Assembly: GCA_035772405.1 (NCBI GenBank)
Contig: JAYKKM010000417.1
Span: 217,001-281,000, forward strand
DNA length: 64,000 bases
DNA from: Chrysogorgia sp. JL179-B06
Lineage: Eukaryota; Cnidaria; Anthozoa; Scleralcyonacea; Chrysogorgiidae
Reading direction: 5' to 3'
Shown here: piece after piece, positions 1-11,036 of the stretch
How the letters are laid out: each line of letters begins with the position of its first letter
Position numbering within the stretch: position 1 is the stretch's first letter
Notes under the pieces: model-generated
Database searches by the model: none
What the model was told of the DNA's origin: nothing
The model's input: only the letters and a program-made list of their open reading frames with translations
Program-made: the position numbers and the translations under genes

Positions 1-345
1 TGCACAGGACGACGTGTACGGCGACCAGATGATAAAAGTAAAGTAACGGATCTGATAAGACCATCTCGTCCTTCATGGGTGATTTCCACTTGTGCTTTCT
101 GCCACCGTCCTCTTGCTACGTTATCTTCACTTACAAGCACCACATCACCAACTCGTATTTCACGACCAGTATCAGCCCATTTTTTGAGAGGGGTCAACGA
201 TTTGAGATATTCAAGATTCCATCTTTTCCAGAATCCATTCACAAGGCGTTGATGATATTGAAACCGTTTCTTTAAGGCACTTGAGGTGTGCTCGGTCACA
301 TCTGTATCTTTGGTTGGAAATGCTTGTAGATCTCTTCCGATGAGT
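1..345 (-). pseudogene. pol: BEL/Pao integrase C-terminal tail (incomplete)
   Basis: In the frame that takes over at about 345 the minus strand encodes LIGRDLQAFP, a Trp-rich basic stretch and VGDVVLVSEDNVARGRWQ, the DUF5641-like C-terminal domain commonly ending Pao polyproteins. It runs off the window at base 1. Confidence 0.75.
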
Positions 346-1713
346 GATAGCTCTTAAATCGTTTGGTTCAGCACCAAGGTACGTAAGGGGACGACTGTTG
401 ATCTGAGCTTCGATCTCAGTTAAAATAGTGGTTAACTGTTCAGCGTCGAGCATGGCCTTTCCAAAGATCTTTTTCAATGGTAATTTAACACTTCTAACAA
501 GTCGTTCGTAAAATCCACCCTACCAAGGGGCCTTTGGCACTATAAATTTCCATTGGATTTTTCTGTCTGACAGTGCCACTTGTGTTTGTTCAGCTTCAAG
601 GACTCGCCAGCACTGCTGCAGCTCCTTGCTAGCACATTTAAACGTTTTTGCATTATCTGACCATATAATGCTGCACATGCCTCTCCTTGCAATCATACGT
701 CTCAAAGCCAATAAAAATCTTTCAGCCGTCATGTTACTAACCAATTATAGGTGCACAGCACGAGTGACTGCACAAGTAAACTGACAAATATAAGCTTTTT
801 CACCAGTATCTTTCAAATACAACGGTACCGCGAAGTCTAAACCAACATTGGTGAAAGGAGGTGCTGGTCTGATTCGATCCGAAGGAAGTGGAGCCATTCT
901 TTGAGAAAAAGGCTTGGTGTAATAGTGCCGACAAAGCAAGCATTTCTTTATCAATTTACGGATAGTTGCCCTTGCTTTTATTAACCAAAATTTCTGACGT
1001 ACCACTGATAATGTATGCTCGACACCTGCATGAAGTTCACGAAGGTGATTGTCGTGAATGAGGAGTTCAACAGCAGTATGATTACTGGGTAGAATAATCG
1101 GATGTTTCTCTTCCTCTGGTAACATGTCTTTATGAATTCTGCCACCAACACGAAGTAAACCAGTAGCTTGACACAGGAACGGGTTTAAATTTCTTAATTT
1201 GCTATCTTTTAAGGGCTTACTTCTTCGAATCACAGAAATTTCTTCTGAAAAACTTTCTTCTTGAATTTGAGTTATCAACCACTGCTCTGCCTCTTGGATC
1301 TCCAATCCAGTCAAGACGCTCCGCCGTCTTTCGTCCTCACCAGAACGTGTATTGTAGATGAATCTCCTTATCCATGCTATGGTTTTCAACAATCGGCTGT
1401 AGTTGTTGAATCTTGTGAAGTCAATAAGTGTCTCCTTTGGTTGTATAACACAACTCATACTGGATTGACTTCTCTTCTCGACTTCAATGATCTCACTCGA
1501 GGATGATGATTTAAGATCTTTTGGCCATTCTGCCTCAGACATTCGTAGCCAAGGTGGGCCTTGCCACCACAGCTGACTCTCTTTTAACTCGCTTGAAGAC
1601 ATACCTCTAGTTGGCAAATCCGCTGGATTTTTGGGTCCTGGGCAATATCTCCAAACAGAAGGTTCTAACAAGGCTTGGATTTCCACGACACGATTTGCAA
1701 CAAAGGGTTTCAT
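345..1713 (-). pseudogene. pol: BEL/Pao integrase, two nonsense codons
   Basis: The first part has the tether ending in YCPGPKNPADLPTRG, then an H2C2 zinc finger (HDNHLRELHAGVEHTL ... CLLCRHYY) and the start of the integrase core (NVGLDFAVPLY). A TAA at about 742-744 interrupts the core where a glutamate codon is usual. A TAG at about 526-528 replaces the second Trp of the conserved APWWGG stretch. Catalytic D and D/N are in VGLDFA and IWSDNAKTF. After about 345 the frame shifts again. Family role: insertion of cDNA into the chromosome. Confidence 0.85.
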
Positions 1714-3164
1714 TGTGAAGCTGATCCACGGATCCAGTGGAGAGTGGCAGAGTTATCAGTCCAACAAACAATACGGTTGATAGGACAATCCAGTGCATTT
1801 CGAACGTAATTGCACAGTCGGGCAGTAATCACAGCAGCCATCAGCTCTAATCGTGGAAGTGTAACCCTTTTGACAGGTGCTATTCTGGTTTTGGACATCA
1901 CCAGACTGGTTGACACGTGACCTTCTGCTGACACAGATCGAAGATAAACCACAGATGCATAAGCAAGCTCAGATGCATCACCAAATGCATGAAGCTCTAA
2001 TTCAGAGTGTTCACTCATTGGCCAGTTCAGGTAACACCTAGGAATGCTGAGCTTCTCGGGGTCTGAAATCTCTTTCAGCCACTGTAACCATCTTTTGCAG
2101 GTCTCCGCAGGTATGTCATCATCCCAGCCAATGCCTTGGGTCCACAAGCTCTGGAATAACATCTTTGATCTCACAGTAAATGGAGTAATCAGTCCAATAG
2201 GATCAAAGATTTTCGCAGCATACGAAGCTACCTCCCTCTTAGTATACGTCTCTGATTTTGACTTCAAACAATCCATTTCAATCATGAATGTTAAGCTATC
2301 TCTTCTCGTATCCCATCTTAAACCTAGAGCTTTAGTGATCGAACAAGCTTCTGGAGGGGTGCTTTCTGGCTTGACCAGACTAGTTAAGGCTCGCTCTTTC
2401 TCAGGTATGGTTTCCATTACCTCTGGAGAATTGCTTGACCATTTAGTTAAATTGAACGCTGCTAGTTCCATTAGCTCTTTGGCACTTTTCTGTAGTTGCA
2501 CTGCTTCTTGAACTTCATCTCTGCAAAAGGCAAAGTCATCCACATAGGTATTCTTGAGGATTTCCTCAGATGCTTCGGGGTACACTTGCTTACATCTTCT
2601 TACATGCACTTGGGTGGTACAAATCGCCAGAAACGGACTGGCGATTACCCCAAACGTGACTCTGGTCATTCTGTAAACTTTGGGAGTAGCTTCCAGGTCA
2701 ATATCTCGCCACAGATACCGATGTGAATCTCGATCTTCTTCTCTTAGACCAATCTGCAAGAACATATTCTCAATATCACTCATGACAGCAACTTTCTTCT
2801 TCCGGAAACGCAAAAGAATACCACATAGGTCTGGCTGTAAGGCAGGGCCAGCCTCGATGCAACTGTTCAATGACTTCCCATTGCTATCCTTGGCTGATGC
2901 ATCAAACACAATTCTAATTTTCGTTTTCTGGTGGTCTTCTCTAATAACTGCATGATGTGGGAGATAAAACTCAGTGCGTTTATCAAGTGGAATGACTTTG
3001 TTAGCTGGTATTTCTTCAGCGATTCCATCCTCCACATACTTATTAATGGCATCTTTGTACAGCTTGGCTTTTGTTGGATCCTCAGGAGCCTTTTCTCTAA
3101 ACTGTACAGCCTTCTCTCTGCTTGATGATAGTTGTCCTTCAACGTCACTTGCTCCTCCTTCCAT
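1710..3164 (-). pseudogene. pol: BEL/Pao reverse transcriptase and RNase H
   Basis: The RT palm is recognisable by KIRIVFDASAKDSNGKSLN, the motif-A region VAVMSDIENMFLQIG and the catalytic YVDDF. It is followed by the Pao-type connection domain and RNase H (HAFGDASELAYASVVYLR, TLPRLELMAAVITAR, CWTDNSATLHWIRG). The domain order and the SDIENMF form are typical of BEL/Pao rather than Gypsy. The frame ends in TGA overlapping the ATG of the next frame at 1710-1713, a one-base frameshift rather than a true gene end, because the next frame continues the RNase H-integrase linker. Confidence 0.92.
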
Positions 3165-4213
3165 GGCAAGGAAACTTCATAACGTCCCTCCTTATAAACA
3201 AGTGATTCTTTAAAATTGCTTAGGACAGTTTGTTCGGTGTTGCTTAAAACTGCTTTATCATCAGACTTGATACCAATAGACTCCAAATTCCAGAATGCTT
3301 GTAGTGTTTCATTGAGCTGGTCATCTGTCGACACTTGAACATTCATGGATACAGCACATTCTTGGTTGTCATTCCCTGCTGGACCACATAGAACCCACCC
3401 CAACGTGGTGCGAACTGCAACTGGTTCAGACGGATCACCTTTTAGAATGTCCCGTGTCACAAATGAGTAGTAGAAATCCAAACCAATAAGAACATCAACT
3501 GCCATTTCCACTCTGGGAAACTCTTCTGGAAACTTCAGGTCTTGAAGATGTGTCCAATTTGCTGGACTTGGTTCAACAGCTTCAGCTGGGCGACATATCT
3601 CAGCAGTGGTAAGTGCTTCAATCTCAAGGCAATTTCTAGGCTTGTCCACAGGTGTCAATGTACAGGTGATTCTCTTTCGAAGCAATGCCTTCTCATGTTT
3701 TCCACCAAACCCAGAAACTGCAACCTTGACACTTGGACCATCTAACCCCAATTCTTCTATAACACTTTGTCTGACAAAGGATGTTTGGGAACCAGAATCG
3801 AGGAAGCATCGTACAACCTTTGAGTTACCATTGGATCCATGCAAAATGGCTGGAACAGTTTGTAGAATAACTTTTCCATTGGTTGCAACCGAGCTGGCTA
3901 CCACATTCTTTGGCATAACTGGTACAGGTTGACTATCTGCAGGTTTTGATGGTGTTTCAGGAGTGCCAGCTTTTGGGGACTTACGCACATCTGTATGCAG
4001 TAGGTGATGATGACGACCTTTGAAATGTTTACACATCAACTTTCTGCAGTTGTTGGACATATGCCCACTTTCCAAGCACAAAAAACACAAACCTCTGGAC
4101 AACACTTTCCTAAATCGCTCTTTCACCGTCAATGATAAGAAACTTATGCAAGACCACACATTATGATCTTTTCCACAAATGGGACACTCTCTTTCCTGAG
4201 CAGATGCACCCAA
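2867..4213 (-). pseudogene. pol: BEL/Pao CCHC knuckle, aspartic protease and RT N-terminus
   Basis: The frame opens with a Cys/His region (CPICGKDHNVWSC, then CFLCLESGHMSNNC) of nucleocapsid type, followed by a retropepsin/DUF1758-like domain with the active-site run FLDSGSQTSFV and the later LIGLDFYYSF and TLGWVLCGP motifs. The C-terminus becomes out of frame near 3100-3160, where the RT reading frame takes over. Role in the family: RNA binding and polyprotein cleavage. Confidence 0.88.
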
Positions 4214-4289
4214 AGACGATGTCGATGACTTTCCTTTAGGTTGATTCTTGAGAAAACCACTCCTCGAGAAATTGTCCTTTACAATGACC

Positions 4290-5220
4290 TTGATTCCATA
4301 GTAAATGTTTCAGTAGATTCCTTTGCCCTTATGACTTGCTCCAAAAAAGAAAATAGTGTTTTCACAGGTAAGCAGTCCTCCTTGTTATCTCCAATTTCAA
4401 GCTCCCACTTTTCCACAATTTTCTTTGGCAGCTTGTCAACAATGAGTGGAACCAATACTGGTGCCAATGTTTCCGAATGGAATTTCTCTCCCATAGATTC
4501 CACTGATCGAACATGTCCTACCACTTGATCATAAAACTGCCGCATTGACAATGTATCTTCAGAATCCAAACGAGGTAAATTTATCAAAGCTCTCATATGC
4601 ACATCTAGGATCAACCTTGGATGACCAAATCTTTCCTTGAGGATTGACAAAACAGACTGGTAATATTCTTTCACGACAGAAAATCCCTTAAGTGCCTCTG
4701 CAGCTGTACCTTTTAAAGATCGCATAATGTACTCCAACTTCTGTACATCAGCTAACGATTTATTATCCACAATGGACACACGAAGAGACTGGTAATACGA
4801 CTGCCAACACAGCATATCCCCATCAAAGGTCGGTAATTCAATCTTTGGTAGTCTAACTTGTACTTTGGATCCTAACTGAGACATATTTGTAGAACTGTTT
4901 TCTTTGCTGCTTTCAGCGACATCATGTACATTTGGCTTTAAATAGTCAGTGATTTTAGCCATATACTCCATAAATCTCATCTCATATTCATCATGCGCTG
5001 TGCATTCATCGTCAATCTCATTGTCCTCCAAGAAGGTACAAAGTGACGTTTGCACCTCTGTCAAATCACTCCATTTATTCGCTACATTATCTTTCAGTAC
5101 CTGAATTCTCGAATAATTGTTCTCCACGGAGAGTGCTTCATCAATGTTCTTCAAACTGTCGGTCACCGACTTCCTGAGGAACCGTCTCTTCTTCTTCACA
5201 GCTTCTAATTCCTTGGACAT
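4290..5220 (-). pseudogene. gag: BEL/Pao gag (DUF1759-like), frameshifted
   Basis: A 313-residue frame begins with MSKELEAVKKKRR, has a charged coiled-coil-like N-terminus, then the Pao gag signature around LPKIELPTFDGDMLCWQSYY and YIMRSLKGTAAEALKGF, characteristic of the structural protein that assembles the particle. The frame closes at 4279, but the next frame already reads on as gag/NC linker from about 4300, so a single frameshift separates gag from the zinc knuckle. Start chosen at the first ATG after the leader. Confidence 0.85.
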
Positions 5221-5395
5221 ACTTCCAACTTTACAAGCAGATTTTCATTTTGAATTTTCAGCTTTCAAAGTTTTCTTGACGCCAATCGCCAAGCAAGAAC
5301 TTTAAACACCTTATAGTCGTCAATCGCCAATCGATGAAGACACAACTTATCGCTCCGCTATCCGGCTCAAAAGGACCATGTTCTAAAGCATTTTA

Positions 5396-5960
5396 ATATG
5401 AGAAATACAAAGTAAAAACTATATAAAACTGAAAATGAAAAAGGTAAAAACATGTTCGCTAAAAACTGTTTTTGGGGGGTTCGAGCCCTGGCGTCAGGGG
5501 CTCGTTCCAGTCTCTAAAAAATAGATTTTGTTCGGAACAAGTGGCAATTCATGACATATATGGTTCCTTTGCCCATCAACATTCACCGGTTCTGTAAAAT
5601 ATATAGCAAGACACTACATCACAGTCTCCATCAACATTCCCCTCTACAGTCATCTGTCTACAATGAACTACAAACTAATCTTCGTGTTCCACCAATTATT
5701 ATCTCCCTTACTATCCCCTAAACACATAGACCAACCCCCTTACCACCAACACGCACTTAGACCTGCTAACTAACAACGCAACTGACGTATATACTCTATT
5801 ACCATCTAACAAACGCCCTCAGTCACAATTAGCATTTGAAGCAAGTAGAACTCCGAGATCAAGAACGAACAACGAACCAACGAGATCTTTACAACAAACC
5901 TTCAACCTACACCATGTACGACGCGTTGGACTTTCCAGAAACAACAACACGTTTGGTAAG
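5396..5960. other. Non-coding interval between BEL/Pao and tandem repeat
   Basis: No supported gene. The stretch is rich in A and C on the plus strand. GGTTCGAGCCC near 5478 resembles a tRNA B box, but no cloverleaf or A box accompanies it. A short ATG frame at 5912-5955 (MYDALDFPETTTRL) is followed by GTAAG and, 25 bases later, a pyrimidine-rich ACAG. This mimics splice sites but the spacing is too short for an intron. It may hold the unseen 5' LTR of the BEL element. Confidence 0.4.
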
Positions 5961-6718
5961 CAATCACTTTTTTCCTTACAGTTACATGTATATTTTGTTT
6001 ACTCCGCGCATTATTATTTATCTTCCAACGAGAAAATCAACTGCCAACCCGATACCCTGCTGAAGAGACCAATAAAGGTCGAAATTGTACAGGGTTATCC
6101 CGCATGTTATGCTATGCACTATACAATTATACGCATCTTTACTCTCTGTTTCTGTATTTTATTCATACCTTTTATTCAGTTTACACTGCATGTCCAGCGC
6201 GCGTTGCAATATGATACGTATTATAGTCAGTGGCTAAATGCGCTTATTGTTACAATCCCCATCCCCATAGTTTTCTACATTTACATATACAGGACATCAT
6301 TGTGGTTCACATTACCTACTCCAAAACCAAAAACCAATCACTTAAATTTTCTTTACGTACAGTTACACGCATATTTTGTTTACTCCGCGCATTATTATTT
6401 ATCTTCCAACGAAAAAACATCAACTGCCAACCCGATACCCTGCTGAAAAGACCAAAAAGGTCGAAAGCGTACAGGGTTACCCGCATGTTATGCTATGCAC
6501 TATACAATTATACGCATCTTTACTCTCTGTTTCTGTATTTTATTCATACCTTTTATTCAGTTTACACGGCATGTCCAGCGCGCGTTGCAATATGATACGT
6601 ATTATAGTCAGTGGCTAAATGCGCTTATTGTTACAATCCCCGTCCCCGTAGTTTTCTACATTTACATATACAGGACATCATTGTGGTTCGCATTACCTAC
6701 TCCAAAACCAAAAACCAA
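5961..6718. repeat. Two-copy tandem duplication, unit about 374-383 bp
   Basis: Copy 1 spans 5961-6334 and copy 2 6335-6718. Both carry the same succession of landmarks: TTTGTTTACTCCGCGCATTA, CCCGATACCCTGCTGAA, GTCCAGCGCGCGTTGCAATA and GGACATCATTGTGG. Differences are scattered substitutions and small indels. The short open frames in it are identical between copies and look incidental. It directly abuts the left end of the Polinton. Confidence 0.9.
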
Positions 6719-6729
6719 CGAAAAAAAAT

Positions 6730-6970
6730 AGTGTTGATGAAATATTTTGAAAATAGAGATGGTGTGAATTGTATTTTATAAAAAAAATGATTTGTGATTG
6801 AAAGTATTTTCAAAAGTATTTTCTTATGAAAGTATTATGAAAGTATTTTCAAAACAAAAAAGAAAGAAATGATGGTGAAATATTTTGAATTGCATTTTAT
6901 AAAAAAAAATGATTAGTGATTTGTAAAAAACTATTTAAAAAAAAAAGAAAATGAGTGCGACGGAGATGTT
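6730..6970 (+). repeat. Polinton left TIR, outer part
   Basis: AT-rich, with repeated modules GAAATATTTTGAA and TTTTATAAAAAAAATGATT. It matches the reverse complement of about 43075-43287 with small indels. It is cut at 6970-6975 by Gypsy-1, which duplicated ATCCC, and resumes at 10912. Confidence 0.9.
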
Positions 6971-6975
6971 ATCCC

Positions 6976-7408
6976 TGTTGATAATGCATCCTGTTGATAA
7001 TGCATCCTGTTGATAATGCATGTTGTTGATAATGTTGTTGATGCATGGTCAGCGGTCTCAGCGTGGTGACTATAAAAGCATGTGATCAGAGTAAAAACGC
7101 GCTCTGGTAGATCGAAGTCCTTATATATATATTTATCAAACTCATTAATAATTCACGAAGAAAATTCAAAAGAAATTAATATTTAATCAGTATTTAGAAA
7201 TAAGAGGAAGATTACAGCCGAATTTCTCCAACTTTAATCTCGATTTTCTCACAAAATATGGATTCAACCGGCTTGTCCGTATTTAGAAATCAGAGGAAGA
7301 ACGCTTACTCGTGTTAGAACTATTACTTCTAATACATTAGCTTATTGTTGAATAAACGAATTCGATACGAACTTTGTCTGAACTATTTAACTGATAAGGT
7401 AATCATCA
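6976..7408 (+). repeat. Gypsy-1 5' LTR
   Basis: 433 bp. It begins with three tandem copies of TGTTGATAATGCATCC or its truncation, contains GACTATAAAAGCATGTGATC as a TATA-like promoter region, and ends in GATAAGGTAATCATCA. The 3' LTR carries only one copy of the 16-mer start. Confidence 0.9.
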
Positions 7409-7426
7409 TGGTGGCAGCGGTGGGAT
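7409..7426 (+). promoter_or_regulatory. Gypsy-1 primer binding site
   Basis: TGGTGGCAGCGGTGGGAT starts immediately after the LTR, as expected for a tRNA-primed element. The donor tRNA cannot be named from the window. Confidence 0.75.
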
Positions 7427-7449
7427 ATTACTAGACGAATTAGATTCAA

Positions 7450-8130
7450 GTGAAATCTAAAATGTTTCGTCTCCCGCCGACCCTCGATCTAAAAGATGAA
7501 ACCGATTTGGGAGAGCAGTTCAAAAGGTGGAAAAGGGAACTCGAAGTCTACATGTTGGCCACGTCTGCTACATCGAAATCAAAAGAAACTCAAACCGCCA
7601 TCATTCTTCACTGCGGAGGATCAGGGGTATTAGAGATCTACGACCAATTTGAGTTTGAAGATGACGATGAGAAACATGACCCGAAGGTGGTGTTGACGAA
7701 GATCGAAACAAACGTATCGTTCTGAGCCGTTTGATAGTTTTCTTACGGATTTGCGCTCTCGGGCTGAGTCGTGTGATTTTAAAGAAAGGGACCGGATGAT
7801 ACGAGATAAAATTGTGTTTACAGTCGAGGGTAAACTACAGCAGCGTTTACTTCAAGAGAGTCAACTCGATTTAAAGAAAGCGGTGGAGATATGTCGGGCG
7901 TTTGAACTGACGGCAAAGCACACCAAAGAAAACGAGAGTGGAAAACATGTACAGAGGATAGATAAAGTCAGCGAAGATCGGCAACGAAGAAAACCACAAA
8001 GTACCGCCGAGAATACAAGCCGCATGATTAAAGATTGAAATTTATGTGGATTATCACATGAATTCTCCAAGTTTAAATCCCCGGCCTGGGGGAAGCAAAG
8101 GTAGGAACCATTTTTAAGCAAAATGTAGAA
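7450..8130 (+). pseudogene. gag: Gypsy-1 gag, frameshifted
   Basis: Two frames give a retroviral-type gag: FKRWKRELEVYMLAT with the usual Trp and hydrophobic helix pattern at 7470-7560, then RDKIVFTVEGKLQQRLLQ and DLKKAVEICRAFELT. A frameshift lies near 7700-7750. The expected zinc knuckle at about 8040-8130 survives only as a decayed stretch (CGLSHEFSKFKS...) with lost cysteines and stops. The start ATG at 7462 gives MFRLPPTLDLKDE. Confidence 0.8.
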
Positions 8131-8183
8131 AAGTACATTCGGTTGAAGTAGAGTCTAGCACCTCAGACTCAGATGATTGTAAT

Positions 8184-9326
8184 TTGAAGTGGTTAGCCGC
8201 GGTGAAGTCAAAAGAGAACACTCGTTTGACCGCTTTAATGCAAATAAATGAACAGAATGTGAGATTTCAATTAGACAGCGGTGCAGATGTCAACATAATA
8301 TGTCAAAGATTTGTTAAGAAAAGCCAAATTAGGCCCACTGGCGAAACCCTAATTATGTGGAACAAATCGAGAGTAAAACCTTTGGGAAAGGCTATTTTAA
8401 GAGTCAAGAACCCCAAAACCCAGGGGTATACGGATGTAGATTTTACAGTTGTAAAGAATGATTTGACTTGTTTGTTGGGGGCCCTAACAGTGCAAGAGAT
8501 GGGTTTGCTCACAGTAAATAAAGATAAATTTATAGGTAATGTCAACGCGAAGACTACAGACCTGTCCCTAGGCGACCTAGGTGTATCGAAACTTCAAGTT
8601 GATCCAAGTTGCAAACCCCGAGTATTGCCGTCGAGAAAGGTACCATTTGCTTTACAAGATAAAGTAAAACAAGAGCTTGAAAGACTGGTGGATCGAGGGG
8701 TCCTCATTCCTGTTGAAGAGCCTACAAACTGGGTTAGTCAAATGGCCGTGGTCCAGAAAGCGAATGGGGATTTGAGAATCTGTATAGACCCCCAACCATT
8801 AAACGAAGCACTAAGGCGTGAGCATTACAAGTTACCAACTCTTGACGACGTGTTACCTACACTTAATAACGCCAAAGTTTTCAGGACGTTTGATGTAAAA
8901 GAAGCGTTTTGGCACGTACTGCTTGACACAGAGTCAAGCAAGCTCACGACGATGATAACCCCATTTGGTCGATATCGGTGGTCTTGTCTTCCATTTGGTT
9001 TGAAGGTCAGTAGTGAGATTTTCCAGAAACGATTGACCGATGCCCTCAGTAGCCTTGAAGGAGTTATTTGCATCGCAGATGATATATTGGTGGTCGGTTG
9101 TGGCAATTCGGAAGAAGAGGCAGCACAAAACCACGACGACAATGTCGCCAAGCTACAGGAGAGATGCATTCAAAGAAAAATAAAGCTCAACAAGCAGAAA
9201 GTCGTTCTCATGCAAGCACAAATCAAGTTTATGGGCCATATGATTACCAGCAAAGCATTGGTCCAGATGATTCGAAAGTGGAAGCAATACGTAGCATGCC
9301 AAGGCCTACAGATGTCCATGGGGTAA
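8184..9326 (+). pseudogene. pol: Gypsy-1 protease and reverse transcriptase
   Basis: Retropepsin active site FQLDSGADVNIIC at about residues 30-42. RT motifs follow: WVSQMAVVQKANGDLRICID, VFRTFDVKEAFWHVLLD and SCLPFGLKVSSEIFQ, with the catalytic box as IADDILVVG in place of YVDD. The frame is lost at about 9250, where the next frame continues RT/connection sequence. Typical Gypsy enzyme for cDNA synthesis. Confidence 0.9.
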
Positions 9327-10120
9327 AGCGTCTATGTGGGATGGTGCAATATCTCGCAAAGTTCCTACCGAATCTAGCCAGCGACCTTGAGCCAATAAGA
9401 GAGCTCACGAGAAAGGGAGTGGAGTGGAATTGGTCGACCCATTGTGAAGACGCCCTCAAGAGAGTGAAAGAGAAATTAACAACAGCACCAGTTTTAGCCA
9501 ACTTCAATCCAGAGAAAGAACTGGTGATTCAGGTGGACAGTAGTAAAGATGGTCTGGAAGCTTGTTTGATGCAGGAAGGAAAGCCAATTGAGTTCGCGTC
9601 TAGATCGCTGACGAGTGATGAACGAAATTGGGCCCAGATTGAGAAAGAGACTATGGCCGTAGTTTTCGGTCTGGGACGTTTTGACCAATATACTTTTGGG
9701 AGAAAGGTCATCGCCCAAAATGATCATAAACCACTGGCATCAATGTTGAAGAAGCCGCTTAGCCAGGCACCAAGGAGACTGCAAGCGTTGATGATGCGAC
9801 TCTACCGGTACGACGTCGAGTTCCGTTACCTGGAAGGAAGTAAACTCGTGATAGCAGATACATTGAGTAGAGCTTTTCTCAGTGTGCCCGAGCATGATGT
9901 GCGTGTCATGGAGGTTGAGGTGTTTAACGGGATTCCAGCTAAAATATTAGAAGAGGTTAAAGAAGCTACGAGGAAGGATGACAACATACAGTCACTCCTG
10001 ACGATGATAACAGAGGGTTGGCCAAATAGGAAAGAAAACGCACCTGCAGAAACCAAGCCGTATTTTGACATCAGAGAAACTTTGAGTCACGAGGATGGGA
10101 TTATCCTGAAGGGACAGTAA
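9250..10120 (+). pseudogene. pol: Gypsy-1 RT connection and RNase H
   Basis: Reads VHGVKRLCGMVQYLAKFLPN (RT thumb), then RNase H with VIQVDSSKDGLEACLMQ, EFASRSLTSDERNWAQIEKE and NDHKPLASM, and a tether ending in LEGSKLVIADTLSRAF. The domain string is standard for Gypsy pol. The frame ends at 10120, followed by a frameshift before the integrase. Confidence 0.9.
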
Positions 10121-10700
10121 ATCGTCATTCCGGTATCACTTCGAAGAGAAATGAAAAGAAGACTACATGCAGCTCACACTGACCATGACAGTGTGATGCG
10201 CCGGGCGCGGAACTCGATATATTGGCCGGGGATGTCAAAAGAAATTAAACAGATAGCAGATCAGTGTGAAATCTGCCAACGCCACAAACCAAAAAATCAG
10301 AAAGAGAGTCTTCGTCAACATGAAAATGGTCAGGTGTCATGGGAAAGAGTTGCTGTAGATATATTCGAAATTCAAGGAGAAATTATCTCGTCACAGTTGA
10401 TTATTTCTCCAGTTATATCGTAGTGGATTATCTGCCATAAATGACGTCAAAGCAAGTGGTCACAAAGCTGAAAAGACATTTCGCGAGATACGGTACACCG
10501 AAGGAACTTATCTCCGACAATGGTCCACAATTCAAATCAAGAGAGTTTAAAGAATTTACGGACGGGTGGGGAATCAATCATGTCACCGGAGGCGGCGGTG
10601 AAGATATGCAAAAACATGATGAGCAAAGCGAATGAGGACCGACGGGATAAGTACCAAGCCCTGCTGGAGATACGGAATACACCTCTATGTAAAGTTACTA
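10121..10700 (+). pseudogene. pol: Gypsy-1 integrase remnant
   Basis: Zinc finger HTDHDSVMRRARNSIYWPGM and CEICQRHK, then DIFEIQGE and ISDNGPQFKSREFKEF (second catalytic Asp). The core then breaks off: the following bases jump from INHVT to a C-terminal stretch MMSKANEDRRDKYQALLEIR, so the third catalytic residue is deleted. Several frame changes. Confidence 0.85.
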
Positions 10701-10718
10701 TCCCGAAAAGAAGGGGGA

Positions 10719-10906
10719 TGTTGATTATATGCATGGTTAGCGGTTTCAGCGTGGTGACTATAAAAGCATGTGATCAGAGTAAAAACGCGCTCTGGTAGAT
10801 CGAAGTCCTTATATATATATATATTTCTAATACATTAGCTTATTGTTGAATAAACGAATTCGATACGAACTTTGTCTGAACTATTTAACTGATAAGGTAA
10901 TCAACA
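10719..10906 (+). repeat. Gypsy-1 3' LTR, internally deleted
   Basis: 188 bp. It shares the TATAAAAGCATGTGATCAG block and the 3' 90 bp with the 5' LTR, but is missing the segment that corresponds to about 7115-7330. The inequality arose after insertion or reflects exchange with a shorter copy. Confidence 0.9.
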
Positions 10907-10911
10907 ATCCC

Positions 10912-11036
10912 GACAACGACCAGAGCTGTAATGAGGTGTGTGCAGTTATTCCGGAAGTAAATGGGTATTATTTTTTGTAAAAGGTTTTGGAAAGAAAAAA
11001 AGAAGTTTCCGGAAGTAGATACGTTCAAGATTATTT
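10912..11036 (+). repeat. Polinton left TIR, inner part
   Basis: GACAACGACCAGAGCTGTAA, GTTATTCCGGAAGTAAATGG and TTTCCGGAAGTAGATACGTT occur here, and their complements occur at 42943-43075. Similarity stops just after GATACGTTCA, marking the inner TIR border. Confidence 0.9.

Larger units (their letters stand above)
1..5395 (-). mobile_element. BEL/Pao LTR retrotransposon, decayed, left part outside window
   Basis: Minus-strand element whose protein order (gag with DUF1759-type domain, CCHC knuckle, DUF1758-type aspartic protease, RT, RNase H, HHCC-type zinc finger, integrase core) is diagnostic of BEL/Pao. The coding sequence reaches base 1, so the 3' LTR is not visible. Upstream of gag, at 5355-5378 on the minus strand, the leader reads TGGTCCTTTTGAGCCGG; I recall similar leader sequences in BEL/Pao elements (from memory). 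No 5' LTR boundary could be set. At least four frameshifts and two nonsense codons show it is dead. Outer limit 5395 is an estimate. Confidence 0.85.
6976..10906 (+). mobile_element. Ty3/Gypsy retrotransposon Gypsy-1, in Polinton left TIR
   Basis: The 5' LTR (6976-7408) and 3' LTR (10719-10906) both start TGTTGAT. The 3' copy ends in the matching ATCAACA. The 5-bp target duplication ATCCC is at 6971-6975 and 10907-10911. A primer-binding-site-like TGGTGGCAGCGGTGGGAT follows the 5' LTR, and a polypurine tract (AAAAGAAGGGGGA) precedes the 3' LTR. Gag, protease, RT, RNase H and integrase follow in Gypsy order. The 3' LTR lacks about 200 bp present in the 5' LTR. Coding frames are broken. Confidence 0.95.

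Noticed and set aside
5470..5515. tRNA B-box-like GGTTCGAGCCC
   Set aside because: No A box or cloverleaf pairing around it.
5912..5983. Possible exon with GTAAG and ACAG splice-like sites
   Set aside because: Intervening 25 bp is too short for a normal intron and no further exon is seen.
5836..6731. Series of 75-121 residue frames
   Set aside because: Identical in both copies of the tandem repeat, no start context, no domain.
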